NCBI RefSeq assembly: GCF_008086615.1
Contig: NZ_RXYB01000004.1
Coordinates: forward strand, 1 to 64,000
Length of the DNA stretch: 64,000 bases
Source: Acetobacterium tundrae
GTDB lineage: Bacteria; Bacillota; Clostridia; Eubacteriales; Eubacteriaceae
Direction: 5' to 3'
Below the pieces are notes generated by a model that was given only the letters and a program-made list of their open reading frames with translations, did no database searches and had not been told where the DNA came from. Made by a program: the position numbers and the translations under genes. The first letter of the stretch is position 1; each line of letters begins with the position of its first letter. Of the stretch, positions 1 through 7,157 are shown piece by piece.

Positions 1-2
1 GG

Positions 3-59
3 TATGATTATGAAACTCCAGCAGTTGTATTTTATGAAAATCAGACCCTGGCAGCATAA
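3..59 (+). CDS. C-terminal tail of an unidentified gene (5' end outside window)
   Basis: An open frame enters from the left edge and stops at TAA 57-59, ending YDYETPAVVFYENQTLAA. Only 18 residues are visible, so no family can be assigned. The tail carries a Y-x-x-P-x-V-x-F pattern seen in many small peptides, including RiPP precursors, but it is too short to be diagnostic and no maturation enzyme lies in the window. Confidence 0.3.
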   Translation, partial: YDYETPAVVFYENQTLAA

Positions 60-79
60 TCAATCACACGAAAGGAGAG

Positions 80-406
80 TTATCTTAAATATTTTGATTT
101 CGTGTCTTGACAAGCGTGCACATTATAATACGCTTCGGTTTCGGTCAGTTCCTTGTCTCCGATTACTACCAGGGCGATAAAATAATTATCCATGGGGTAG
201 AGAACGCAAAGGGACTTTCCGCTTTTCCGGTACTTTAGATTCCAGCCTTTCTGGGCAGAACAGCGGCTATAATTCATGATCGGTTTGATTTGATAAACGT
301 CCTCAATAAAGCTCTGCAGTTCAATCCAGAGGGGATTGTTGACGAATTGGATCATGTCATCCAGTGTCGGCTCATTGTTTTTTTCAAAATTTTGACTCCA
401 TTCCAT
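80..406 (-). CDS. DUF3788 family protein, C-terminally short
   Basis: This 108-residue soluble protein matches the start of the DUF3788 family, small proteins of unknown function in Firmicutes and Bacteroidetes. The recognisable parts are NNPLWIEL near residue 24, YSRCSAQKGWNLKYRKSGKSL near residues 46-66 and the strand YFIALVVIGDKE. Family members usually run to about 140 residues. Here the tail after the VVIGDKE strand is unlike the family and stops early, so the 3' end may be truncated or frameshifted. GGAGG lies just upstream of the ATG at 406. It stands alone and faces away from the AraC gene. Family membership is from memory of the motif and no function is known. Confidence 0.6.
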   Translation of the reverse strand: MEWSQNFEKNNEPTLDDMIQFVNNPLWIELQSFIEDVYQIKPIMNYSRCSAQKGWNLKYRKSGKSLCVLYPMDNYFIALVVIGDKELTETEAYYNVHACQDTKSKYLR

Positions 407-498
407 TGAGTAACCTCCAAATTCAAATGATGTTTATTAAAATTTATCACCATATCATAGACAGGTCAAGTCAATTTGATAAGAAATAAGCAAATCGG

Positions 499-633
499 TT
501 GCGGCTGGTATTGGTTGAAGATGGTTGGGGCTGCGCATTTCTTAGAAATTATCAGACAGATCGGCATGAAAAATATTTTAGGGACCTGATACTTAGCAAG
601 GGCAGTCAAGCAATTCGTTCCTTGATGGTCTAG
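499..633 (+). other. Open stretch in the 407-658 gap, possible gene remnant
   Basis: The gap between the DUF3788 and AraC genes holds a 44-codon open frame from TTG 499 to TAG 631-633. It reads like protein (RLVLVEDGWGCAFL..., ...RSLMV) but has no good ribosome binding site and matches nothing I recognise. Nothing else stands out in the gap beyond the promoter regions of the two flanking genes. Confidence 0.2.
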
Positions 634-658
634 AATAAAGATAAGGGAGGTGAGAAAA

Positions 659-1579
659 ATGGAAGAGGCACAGATTCTTCAAGCCGTGCAACGGATGCAG
701 GACTATATCGAAACCAATTTAAACCGAAAGATTACCTTAAAGGAACTGGCCAGTGCGGCGGGATATTCGCCTTGGCATGCAGCACGGCTGTTTAAAGAAG
801 TGGTTGGAAAAGCCCCCTTTGATTATATCCGGGCTTTACGGCTCACCGAGGCGGCGCTTTTGCTCCGGGATGGAGAGATGAAGATTGTGGATGTGGCTAT
901 GGATTTTGTCTTTGATTCCCATGAAGGCTTTACCCGGGCATTTTCTCGGGAATTTGGGATGGCGCCGAGCAAATATGGTCGGCAGACCCCGCCAATCCAA
1001 TTGTTTATGCCTCAGAAAGTTTTCGATACCTACCAGTCCATGCATAAAGGAGAGAAAAAAATGAATGAACAGCAAATGAATGAGCAGCAAAATTCCCGAA
1101 CCGTATTTGTCCAGGTGATTGAACGACCGGCCCGGAAGCTGCTTTTAAAACGTGGCGTCAAAGCAACTGAGTATTTTGGCTATTGTGAAGAAGTCGGCTG
1201 CGAGATCTGGTCAGTCCTCACCAGTGTCAAAGAAGCTCTGTACGAACCCATCGGGATGTGGCTGCCCGAGCATCTGATCCGGGAAGGGACGTCTCAGTAT
1301 GTCCAGGGGGTGGAAGTTCCTCTGGATTATGCCAATGTCATTCCTGACGGTTATGAGCTGATTGAGCTGCCCCCCTCCACGATGATGGTGTTTCAGGGCG
1401 AACCCTATGATGATACCGATTTTATGGCGGAAATTAATGCGATCTGGGAACATGTAAAACGGTTTGATCCAACCGTTTACGGCTACCAGTGGGCACCGGA
1501 AGCAGCACCGAGATTCCAGCTGATACCCATGGGGTATCGGGGGTATATTGAGGCCTACCCGGTTAAAGCGGCAAACTAA
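659..1579 (+). CDS. AraC-family regulator with GyrI-like effector-binding domain
   Basis: This is a 306-residue transcription regulator. Residues about 7-107 form an AraC/XylS DNA-binding domain with two helix-turn-helix motifs: LKELASAAGYSPWHAARLF and the second around VAMDFVFDSHEGFTRAFSREFG. A short linker rich in M, N, E and Q leads to a GyrI-like effector-binding domain (about 130-306), as in Rob and SoxS-linked multidrug sensors. The ATG at 659 is chosen because the upstream GTG at 650 overlaps the GGGAGG ribosome binding site (645-650). No partner gene follows in the same direction, so it may act on distant genes. Such proteins usually sense cationic or hydrophobic compounds; the ligand here is unknown. 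Confidence 0.88.
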   Translation: MEEAQILQAVQRMQDYIETNLNRKITLKELASAAGYSPWHAARLFKEVVGKAPFDYIRALRLTEAALLLRDGEMKIVDVAMDFVFDSHEGFTRAFSREFGMAPSKYGRQTPPIQLFMPQKVFDTYQSMHKGEKKMNEQQMNEQQNSRTVFVQVIERPARKLLLKRGVKATEYFGYCEEVGCEIWSVLTSVKEALYEPIGMWLPEHLIREGTSQYVQGVEVPLDYANVIPDGYELIELPPSTMMVFQGEPYDDTDFMAEINAIWEHVKRFDPTVYGYQWAPEAAPRFQLIPMGYRGYIEAYPVKAAN

Positions 1580-1605
1580 ATCCTAATCTGATCAAAAATC
1601 AGCCA

Positions 1606-1661
1606 AGCCGGTTCAATAGCGGAAGAATAAATCTGACGTCTTTGAGCCGGCTTTTGTTTTT
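1606..1661 (+). terminator. Rho-independent terminator after the AraC gene
   Basis: An 11-bp stem (AGCCGGTTCAA 1606-1616 with TTGAGCCGGCT 1642-1652, one G-U pair) with a 25-nt loop is followed by TTTGTTTTT. It ends the AraC transcript and separates it from the convergent lipoprotein gene. Confidence 0.75.
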
Positions 1662-1703
1662 GATAGTAAAATGGAAAAACTTAAAAAAGGGGTGATATTA
1701 TTT

Positions 1704-3278
1704 TTACTTCGCTGGCTTCCATTCGGAATTCATACTGAGTTTAAAGTCATTCGACATGAAGGTCATCGTTTTCCAGACAACTCGTTTGGGAATAATTTCG
1801 GTCATCCCGGCACCATAGAATTCGTACTGGGACTGACCTTCCCGATTGGGCCGGTATTCATTCTGAATATAGTCGCTGAGGGTTCCTTCTGAGTACATGC
1901 TGTCATCATACGTGTTCAAGCCAACTTCGGTGAGATCACCATCGTAAAGAATAGTTCCGTCGTTGTTGGTGAGCATAAAGTTGACATTTTTGCCAATGTT
2001 TTCCAGATTGGTTAGGTAAGCGGCAAAATCATAAAGCCGCACCTGAGCCACAATATATCCGGCAATCTGTCCATCCTTCTCCACTGGAGTGACAAAAGCC
2101 AAAAGCTGCGTCGCCGGAGACTGATGATCGGCAATGGTCAATTCGGTAATAAAAGGCTGTTTATTCAGGCTGATGGCAGGAATGTTTTTGTCATAAAGAT
2201 CAAAGGAAATACCCTTAAAATAGGTGGGATAGGCGCTGGTTATCATATTTTCATTATTGACAAAGACCACATTCTTGGCGATCGGACTATCCTTTGAGAT
2301 GGCCGCCAAAGCGCTTGAGAAGGTTTCGCTGCTTTCTCCAGATTGTTGATAGGCGGTGACCGCTGTTTTAGTGAGCGTTTCAAGATTTGTAAATTCATCA
2401 TAGATAACGTTACTGGCCGTGTCCAACCAAGACAATTCCTCGGTGGTAAACTGGCGCAGTTCACCAGTGGTTGTAGCCGTCTCTGCGGCACCGGGTTCGG
2501 TATTGACATAAATCCGCAGCTCGGAGTCAAAGGCTTTTACAGTGTCCCATTTTACTTCTTTTCGCACTGGCTCGTTGGTGCCAGCGGCATTATAGGAATA
2601 ACTTCCTTCGCCCTGAGCATCAGGGATCATTTTATTTTTAATCAGGGTCTGAAGTTCAACAAAACTGCTGTAAATTGGATCGGTCAAAATATTCTTGCCG
2701 ATTTCGGTCATATTGCTGGTGTAGACATTGGTTCCGTTGGTGTCAATGACGCCAAGCTCCAGATTTTGTCCGATGGCAAGCTTGCTTAGTTCAGTACCAA
2801 AGGTATAGGGGTCAATGTAGGCAATCACCCAGCCTCCGTTTTTGATGGGAACTGAAGCGTAGAGATAGGGTGTATCATCGGCGGCGGTGTTGGTTTTAAT
2901 AACTATTGCCGGGGTGTCCACAAACAGTTCCGGATGACGGTTGATGCTTTTTAAGTTGAGACCGATAAAGGGGCTGTCCATTTTAGTGGCAACCTGGGTC
3001 ACATTGGAGGCAGCATCACAGACCAGGATATCAAAGAAATAAGTCTTGCTGTTGAGTTTTTCATTCATCAGCGAATAGGCTTTTTCATCACCAGCAGGGC
3101 TTTGTCCGACGGAAGTTCCAATCTCTTCCAACATGGACTGGATCTCGTCCATTTCTTTCTGCAGCGAGGACGTTGCATTTGAAAGGGTATCGGGATTACC
3201 TTTGGTGGAGCCGGTCGTTGTACAGCCGGTTAACAGCAGTGCTAAGATGAGTAATAAGGGCAGCAGTTTTCTCTTCAT
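1704..3278 (-). CDS. Lipoprotein with two tandem Cache-like sensor domains
   Basis: A predicted 524-residue extracytoplasmic lipoprotein. The N-terminus is a type II signal peptide ending in the lipobox LLTGC, with the lipidated Cys at residue 19. The rest resembles the dCache ligand-binding parts of methyl-accepting chemotaxis proteins, but there is no transmembrane helix, HAMP or signalling domain. The two halves look like a duplication: a segment near 190-285 (IDTNGTNVYTSNMTEIGKN ... KWDTVKAFDSELRIYVN) is repeated near the C-terminus (LTNNDGTILYDGDLTEVG ... VWKTMTFMSNDFKLSMN). The start is placed at ATG 3278 because the GTG at 3290 lies too close to the AAAGGAG site; GTG 3281 is also possible. 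It could be a soluble ligand sensor or binding protein working with a separate receptor. No partner is adjacent. Confidence 0.75.
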   Translation of the reverse strand: MKRKLLPLLLILALLLTGCTTTGSTKGNPDTLSNATSSLQKEMDEIQSMLEEIGTSVGQSPAGDEKAYSLMNEKLNSKTYFFDILVCDAASNVTQVATKMDSPFIGLNLKSINRHPELFVDTPAIVIKTNTAADDTPYLYASVPIKNGGWVIAYIDPYTFGTELSKLAIGQNLELGVIDTNGTNVYTSNMTEIGKNILTDPIYSSFVELQTLIKNKMIPDAQGEGSYSYNAAGTNEPVRKEVKWDTVKAFDSELRIYVNTEPGAAETATTTGELRQFTTEELSWLDTASNVIYDEFTNLETLTKTAVTAYQQSGESSETFSSALAAISKDSPIAKNVVFVNNENMITSAYPTYFKGISFDLYDKNIPAISLNKQPFITELTIADHQSPATQLLAFVTPVEKDGQIAGYIVAQVRLYDFAAYLTNLENIGKNVNFMLTNNDGTILYDGDLTEVGLNTYDDSMYSEGTLSDYIQNEYRPNREGQSQYEFYGAGMTEIIPKRVVWKTMTFMSNDFKLSMNSEWKPAK

Positions 3279-3429
3279 CACGGGGTACACTCCTTTAGTT
3301 ATTATTTACTTTGGCAAAGAATGAATCGCTTCACAAAAGTTTACGAAACAATTTTATCACAGACCCTATTCTTTTAGAATAAATAATTTTAAATGCAACA
3401 AAATTTCGCTAATGAATTTTTATAAAAAA

Positions 3430-4314
3430 CTACTCAGCTTCTTTAAAGTATTTTATAAAATGCTTATAATAACCTTTTGATTTTTCGGTGACATAGTTTC
3501 CATCAATCCGAGGGTTATTTAATAGTTGATCAATATTGAATCCGCCGGTGTAGGGGTCTAGCACACAGCCAGTCAAATTTTTGGCTTGGATGGCATGATT
3601 GGGACAGGCGTAAATACAGCGCATACACCAGATACAATTGGCACCAAAACAGATTTGCCCCTTTGTCTCTGAAATATTATGCGTCGGGCAGTCACGAACA
3701 CATTTTTTACAACGGTTGCAGTTAGCAGAAGCAGCCAGCCCTTTCGCAAAGTATCGGGCTCCATAATGTTCTTCTCCATAGTAAAGAAACCGGAGTAATT
3801 TTCTTAGAAGCCCATTGATTTTTAAGTGCTGTTCTTGTTCATTGAGAGTATCCACGACTATTTTTTCGACTTTTTTCACCGCCGCTTCGTACAACTGTTT
3901 ATTCAACTGATCGTCATATTTAATATACCAGTTACAGGGCATGGCGATGATAGAATTATGAAATATCTGATAGCCCTTTTCTTCCATTGCCTGAATGACC
4001 GTAGCAGAGGCCCCCTGGTTAATGTAGTGAGGAGAAGAGGCAGTTTTGAAGACAAAAGTTTTCTTTCCCGGACAGCTGGGCAACATTCTGGCGAATTGGT
4101 CAGTAATACCCGAAGCGCCAAACCCCAGTACCGGATGCCCCACCCCGATCATATCAAAATCATTGATGGCGAATGATTTTTTATGAGTCACAATATCCTC
4201 AATTCTGAATAATTCAACCTCTATTTGTTTTCGTTCATATGATTCAGATAACAACCTGGCAATAATTTCAGTATTGCCGGTACCTGAAAAGTAGAAAATC
4301 CCAATTCTTTTCAT
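3430..4314 (-). CDS. EFR1-type flavodoxin/ferredoxin fusion protein
   Basis: A 294-residue cytoplasmic electron carrier. Residues 1 to about 165 form a flavodoxin fold with the FMN phosphate loop FYFSGTGNTE near the N-terminus. The C-terminal part carries two 4Fe-4S motifs: CNRCKKCVRDCP (near 203-214) and CIWCMRCIYACP (near 228-239). This is the EFR1 arrangement common in clostridia and presumed to move electrons between flavin and iron-sulphur partners. The gene lies 28 bp downstream of the TetR gene on the same strand, so both are probably one unit controlled by the palindrome at 4952-4984. A second EFR1 protein is encoded at 7158. The physiological partner cannot be told from the sequence. 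Confidence 0.85.
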   Translation of the reverse strand: MKRIGIFYFSGTGNTEIIARLLSESYERKQIEVELFRIEDIVTHKKSFAINDFDMIGVGHPVLGFGASGITDQFARMLPSCPGKKTFVFKTASSPHYINQGASATVIQAMEEKGYQIFHNSIIAMPCNWYIKYDDQLNKQLYEAAVKKVEKIVVDTLNEQEQHLKINGLLRKLLRFLYYGEEHYGARYFAKGLAASANCNRCKKCVRDCPTHNISETKGQICFGANCIWCMRCIYACPNHAIQAKNLTGCVLDPYTGGFNIDQLLNNPRIDGNYVTEKSKGYYKHFIKYFKEAE

Positions 4315-4342
4315 TTCAATAGTCCTTCCCGGTTATCGAACC

Positions 4343-4939
4343 TTAAATCTTATGAATTAATACTGAACTGATAAATTTGTCCTCAAAATATCCGATGACA
4401 GCATCAAGCTTGATGTTTTCGTTCATCACCAGGTAAGATAAGACACCATCCAGTGCGGACATCAGGGTTACTGCGCTTGCTTGGGTATTATGCTCGGTAA
4501 ATTGACCGCTACTGATACCTTTGGTGTAGAGCGTATTAATAAAGTCGATCATATTGTTATAGTAATCTTCATACGTTTTCCACATTTCCGGCGATGAGAT
4601 GGCTTTAATCATAGTTAGAAAGAAAAAGGTGAGCTCCTTCTTGTGAACCAGCCAGTAACTGATATAGTTCCTAATGTAGCGTCGAAGCCCATCCACCGGG
4701 TCGGGATTTTCGGCAGCGAGGCGGACATATTCATAAATTGGTTCATTTAATTTCTCGTTGGCATAATATAAAATTTCATCTTTGCTGCCAAAGTGATGAT
4801 ACAAACCGCCTTTGCTGATTTGTGCTCTTTTGGCAATCGCCTCCATGGATGCGCCCTCATAACCCTTATCAAGAAAAATCTCGACAGCTGCATTCACGAT
4901 GTCATCCATTCGTTTTTCTTTTGTTTCCCATTTAGCCAT
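4343..4939 (-). CDS. TetR/AcrR-family repressor
   Basis: A 198-residue TetR-type regulator. The N-terminal helix-turn-helix is clear (ASMEAIAKRAQISKGGLYHHFGS, residues about 30-52), followed by a variable all-helical ligand domain. The start ATG at 4939 has TCTCCTCC in plus orientation just upstream (GGAGGAGA on the coding strand). A 33-bp perfect palindrome sits at 4952-4984, directly in front of the gene, so autoregulation is very likely, and the co-directional EFR1 gene would be the main target. TetR proteins of this type usually answer to a small hydrophobic ligand, which is unknown here. Confidence 0.88.
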   Translation of the reverse strand: MAKWETKEKRMDDIVNAAVEIFLDKGYEGASMEAIAKRAQISKGGLYHHFGSKDEILYYANEKLNEPIYEYVRLAAENPDPVDGLRRYIRNYISYWLVHKKELTFFFLTMIKAISSPEMWKTYEDYYNNMIDFINTLYTKGISSGQFTEHNTQASAVTLMSALDGVLSYLVMNENIKLDAVIGYFEDKFISSVLIHKI

Positions 4940-4951
4940 AATATCTCCTCC

Positions 4952-4984
4952 TTAAAATAAAACCGACCGTCGGTTTTATTTTAA
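4952..4984. promoter_or_regulatory. 33-bp perfect palindromic operator of the TetR/EFR1 unit
   Basis: Arms TTAAAATAAAACCGAC (4952-4967) and its exact reverse complement (4969-4984) flank one central base. The core ACCGACCGTCGGT is a typical TetR operator shape. It lies 13 bp upstream of the TetR start codon. Confidence 0.8.
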
Positions 4985-5135
4985 AATGATTCTTTGATTT
5001 TGTCAAGATGGTTTTTAAAACAAGCGGCAGTTGATAATTTAATTGAAAACTATGTCGCTAATTCAAAGGACTGAAACTAGAGTGGGATAATTAAAAAATC
5101 TGTAAAATAAAAAATGGATAATAATAGAAGCATCG

Positions 5136-5160
5136 TGTGCCTCTGTGCCTGACACCAACT
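5136..5160. repeat. Short dispersed motif GTGCCTGACACCA, copy 1
   Basis: The 13-base string GTGCCTGACACCA occurs here within TGTGCCTGACACCAACTT and again near 7111-7125. It has partial dyad symmetry (GTGCC...). It lies in a gene-poor stretch and may be a relic of a small repeat family. Two copies are weak evidence. Confidence 0.35.
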
Positions 5161-5174
5161 TATAAACTTGATAA

Positions 5175-5333
5175 ATTCTTTCAGTGGAACCGGCAATATT
5201 GTGGATCGAAGGGACGATTTCGAAAGAAGATCTGGCAACGATGGAAACCTTGAATACGGCTTCCCTCGAACTGATTATCGAAGAGTTCTGGCAATACGAA
5301 ACTCTGGAAGCATTGAAAAAAAAGTATTTTTAG
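5175..5333 (+). pseudogene. 3' remnant of an unidentified gene
   Basis: The only protein-like reading of this region is an open frame on the plus strand ending at TAG 5331-5333. Its last residues include ISKEDLATMETLNTASLEL and end in ALKKKYF. It has no start codon with a ribosome binding site and is preceded by an in-frame stop at 5172. It looks like the tail of a helical protein whose front is lost. The family is not recognised. A terminator follows 74 bp downstream, as expected for the end of a gene. Confidence 0.4.
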
Positions 5334-5406
5334 GATGTTAGACCCAGTATCAATTTTCTCAAAATTAATCTCCCGGTAACCCTGTTCGGCTTGCATTGAA
5401 GTTATA

Positions 5407-5451
5407 AAAAAACGACCAAAATTGATAACAACAGTTTTGGTCGTTTTTTAT
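5407..5451. terminator. Bidirectional terminator
   Basis: A perfect 15-bp stem (AAAAAACGACCAAAA 5407-5421 with its complement 5435-5449) and a 13-nt loop, with A/T runs on both sides, can end transcription in either direction. Confidence 0.75.
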
Positions 5452-5524
5452 GCATTTAGTCCTGTTATTGGTGGCAATAAAATGTTACAATATTTCCATT
5501 GAGTACGATTTATTTTTAGAGATC

Positions 5525-5636
5525 GGAGGGTCAGACCGCGCCGGACGAAACATACTGCTGGAACCGATGGAGGGCTGACGGTTGTTAAGCCCTAGTGACA
5601 ACTAGCGGTGCCTGCCCCTTAACTTATTGAACTTAA
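5525..5636 (+). ncRNA. GC-rich structured 5' leader, unclassified
   Basis: This stretch is much more GC-rich than its surroundings and folds readily. ACCGC pairs with GCGGT as a closing helix, AGGGCT with AGCCCT as one hairpin, and CTAGT with ACTAG round a GACA loop as another, giving a multi-branched junction. It lies downstream of a plausible extended -10 (TGTTACAAT near 5483) and upstream of a small reading frame and a membrane-protein gene. That is the layout of a riboswitch or cis-regulatory RNA. I could not match it to a class I know. Confidence 0.4.
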
Positions 5637-5664
5637 CTTATCACAACCAAAAACGAGGTGAACC

Positions 5665-5736
5665 ATGAAATCAATTATTGCCGCTTGCGCACGCAGGTTA
5701 TCCTGGATATCAATGAATTCCTTTGAAAGCAGGTAA
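5665..5736 (+). CDS. 23-residue small reading frame before the membrane-protein gene
   Basis: ATG 5665 follows a good GAGGTG ribosome binding site (5655-5660) and encodes MKSIIAACARRLSWISMNSF plus three residues. The stop at 5734-5736 falls two bases before the next start codon, so the two would be translationally coupled. It may be a leader peptide linked to the structured leader, or the stub of a frameshifted gene: the neighbouring frame reads QVILDINEFL and then stops. No family is recognised. Confidence 0.4.
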   Translation: MKSIIAACARRLSWISMNSFESR

Positions 5737-5738
5737 AA

Positions 5739-6179
5739 ATGAAAATCAATAAAATACAATTAGTCAAGATAGCCGTAGTTATTCTTTATCTGCTGTTCTT
5801 TTTACTAATGCAGGAGCTGTTTGCCAACATTGAAAATTCACCCTATACGATGATGTCTTTGGACGAAAATTTTTATCGGCTATTTGCGTTGAAGCTTGCG
5901 CTGACAAAATTTTTCCAATGGTTCGTGTTGGGGGTGCTGCTGGCTTTTCTTAATGTGAAAGATCGTCCCAGCTTTCATTTTACAAAGGGTCTTTTTCTGA
6001 TTGCCATGGCCTGGATGGTTCTGGCTTTTATGGGATTGTATCCGAATGTTGTTATTATGAGTTTCCCGAACTCAAAATTTCTGGAATTACTGCGTAATGT
6101 GGTACCGATTTTTTCCGGTTTCTTTCTTTTTAAAAGCTTGTTTGACGAAGAAAAGATCATCTGTTCTGATCGAAACTAG
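5739..6179 (+). CDS. Small four-helix membrane protein, function unknown
   Basis: A 146-residue protein with about four predicted transmembrane segments: near 8-27 (LVKIAVVILYLLFFLLM), 56-72, 84-102 and 116-131. The termini carry basic residues and the C-terminal tail is short and charged. No catalytic or transport motif is visible and I do not recognise the family. The gene begins two bases after the small frame at 5665, and the structured leader at 5525-5636 suggests control at the RNA level. Downstream sequence is degraded, so it is probably the last gene of its unit. A role in transport or stress sensing would be a guess. Confidence 0.6.
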   Translation: MKINKIQLVKIAVVILYLLFFLLMQELFANIENSPYTMMSLDENFYRLFALKLALTKFFQWFVLGVLLAFLNVKDRPSFHFTKGLFLIAMAWMVLAFMGLYPNVVIMSFPNSKFLELLRNVVPIFSGFFLFKSLFDEEKIICSDRN

Positions 6180-6506
6180 ATTGATGGTGTCTGGCATTAA
6201 TTTATTTGATCCTGATCTTTTGTTTAAAATTGAGTCGATAGTTAAGTCGATAGCTGATGTCGAGGCGCTTATCAAAGGCTAGGATTGACAGCCAATGGAG
6301 ATTGGAAATGAAATTTCTTTGGCGTAGTCAAAATCTTTCTGGTATTTTTTCCAGAAATTCTGCATTTGAGGACTGGCAAGAGCATTTGGCAATTCCACTT
6401 GAATAATGCACGGTTACCGATGATTCAGAGTAACGATTCGTGCAAAAAACAGCCATATGACAATATTTGCCAATAAATACTGTCACACAAGTCCCCATAT
6501 TACTTT

Positions 6507-6550
6507 TGTGATGTCTCAAAATATAAAAGCCATAGTTTTGTGACATCACA
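6507..6550. repeat. Inverted repeat with 15-bp arms
   Basis: TGTGATGTCTCAAAA (6507-6521) and TTTTGTGACATCACA (6536-6550) pair with a single mismatch round a 14-nt loop. There is no U-run, so it is not a standard terminator. Confidence 0.6.
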
Positions 6551-6554
6551 TAAT

Positions 6555-6586
6555 GCCAACACAAAAAACCTACTTTTTGTGTTGGC
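6555..6586. repeat. Perfect 13-bp hairpin
   Basis: GCCAACACAAAAA (6555-6567) and its exact complement (6574-6586) enclose a 6-nt loop. It follows the previous inverted repeat by 4 bp and reaches the -35 region of the promoter near 6607, so it might be a regulatory site for the VOC gene or a relic of a mobile element. Confidence 0.6.
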
Positions 6587-6680
6587 TTGCATAAACAAAC
6601 AAATGGTATAATATTTCCATGAGTTACGTCAGATTAGTAAGATATAATGTATTGATAATTAAGATTAAGGATGTACTAAT

Positions 6681-7070
6681 ATGAAAATCGAACATGTCGC
6701 AATATGGACTAAAGATATTGAAAAACTAAAGAAATTTTATGTAGATTATTTTGATGGCATTGCTGGGGATAAATATATTAATATCAAAAAGAAATTCGAA
6801 TCATATTTTATTAAATTCGAATCAGGTTCTCGACTTGAAATTATGCAGATGACGACAATTCCTCCAAATTTAAATGATGCTATTAATCAATATATTGGCT
6901 TAATTCACATTGCTTTTTCGGTAGGAAGCATTGAAAAGGTTAATGGCCTTACTGAAACATTAAGAAAAGCAGGTTACATGGTAGTAAGTGAACCGCGTTA
7001 TACGGGAGATGGTTACTACGAGAGTTGCATTTTGGACTACGATGGAAATCGAATAGAGATAACAGAATAA
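6681..7070 (+). CDS. VOC-superfamily (glyoxalase/bleomycin-resistance fold) protein
   Basis: A 129-residue protein of the vicinal oxygen chelate fold. It starts MKIEHVAIWTKDIEKLKKFY, the classic first strand and helix with a metal-type His at residue 5. The second paired module has IHIAFSVGSIEKVN, and the C-terminus ends in YDGNRIEITE with the usual Glu. These proteins bind a divalent metal and act on or sequester small molecules; the substrate cannot be predicted. An extended -10 (TGGTATAAT near 6605-6613) lies upstream, and that segment resembles the one near 5480-5508, so the two genes may share promoter ancestry. The gene stands alone between two hairpins and the EFR1 gene. Confidence 0.85.
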   Translation: MKIEHVAIWTKDIEKLKKFYVDYFDGIAGDKYINIKKKFESYFIKFESGSRLEIMQMTTIPPNLNDAINQYIGLIHIAFSVGSIEKVNGLTETLRKAGYMVVSEPRYTGDGYYESCILDYDGNRIEITE

Positions 7071-7157
7071 GTCTGATAATTCACAGTATTTGTTCGTGTT
7101 TTAAAAAAAGGCCTTAGTGCCTGACACCAATTGATAAAATTAGAAATGGAGTAAACG

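Larger units (their letters stand above)
6180..6680. other. Degraded intergenic stretch with short open frames
   Basis: This 500-bp gap holds a short open tail in another frame (VSGINLFDPDLLFKIESIV..., stop at 6280-6282) that looks like the end of a lost gene. It also holds a 32-codon frame from ATG 6308 to TAA 6406 with a weak GGAG site (MKFLWRSQNLSGIF...). Neither is recognised. Two strong hairpins follow at 6507-6586. A minus-strand frame across 6328-6564 looks non-coding. Confidence 0.35.

Noticed and set aside
5181-5396. 71-codon minus-strand frame
   Set aside because: The opposite strand reads more like protein (gene tail ending 5333); the minus frame has no ribosome binding site.
6328-6564. 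78-codon minus-strand frame
   Set aside because: Composition is unlike coding sequence, no start site, and it runs through the hairpin pair.
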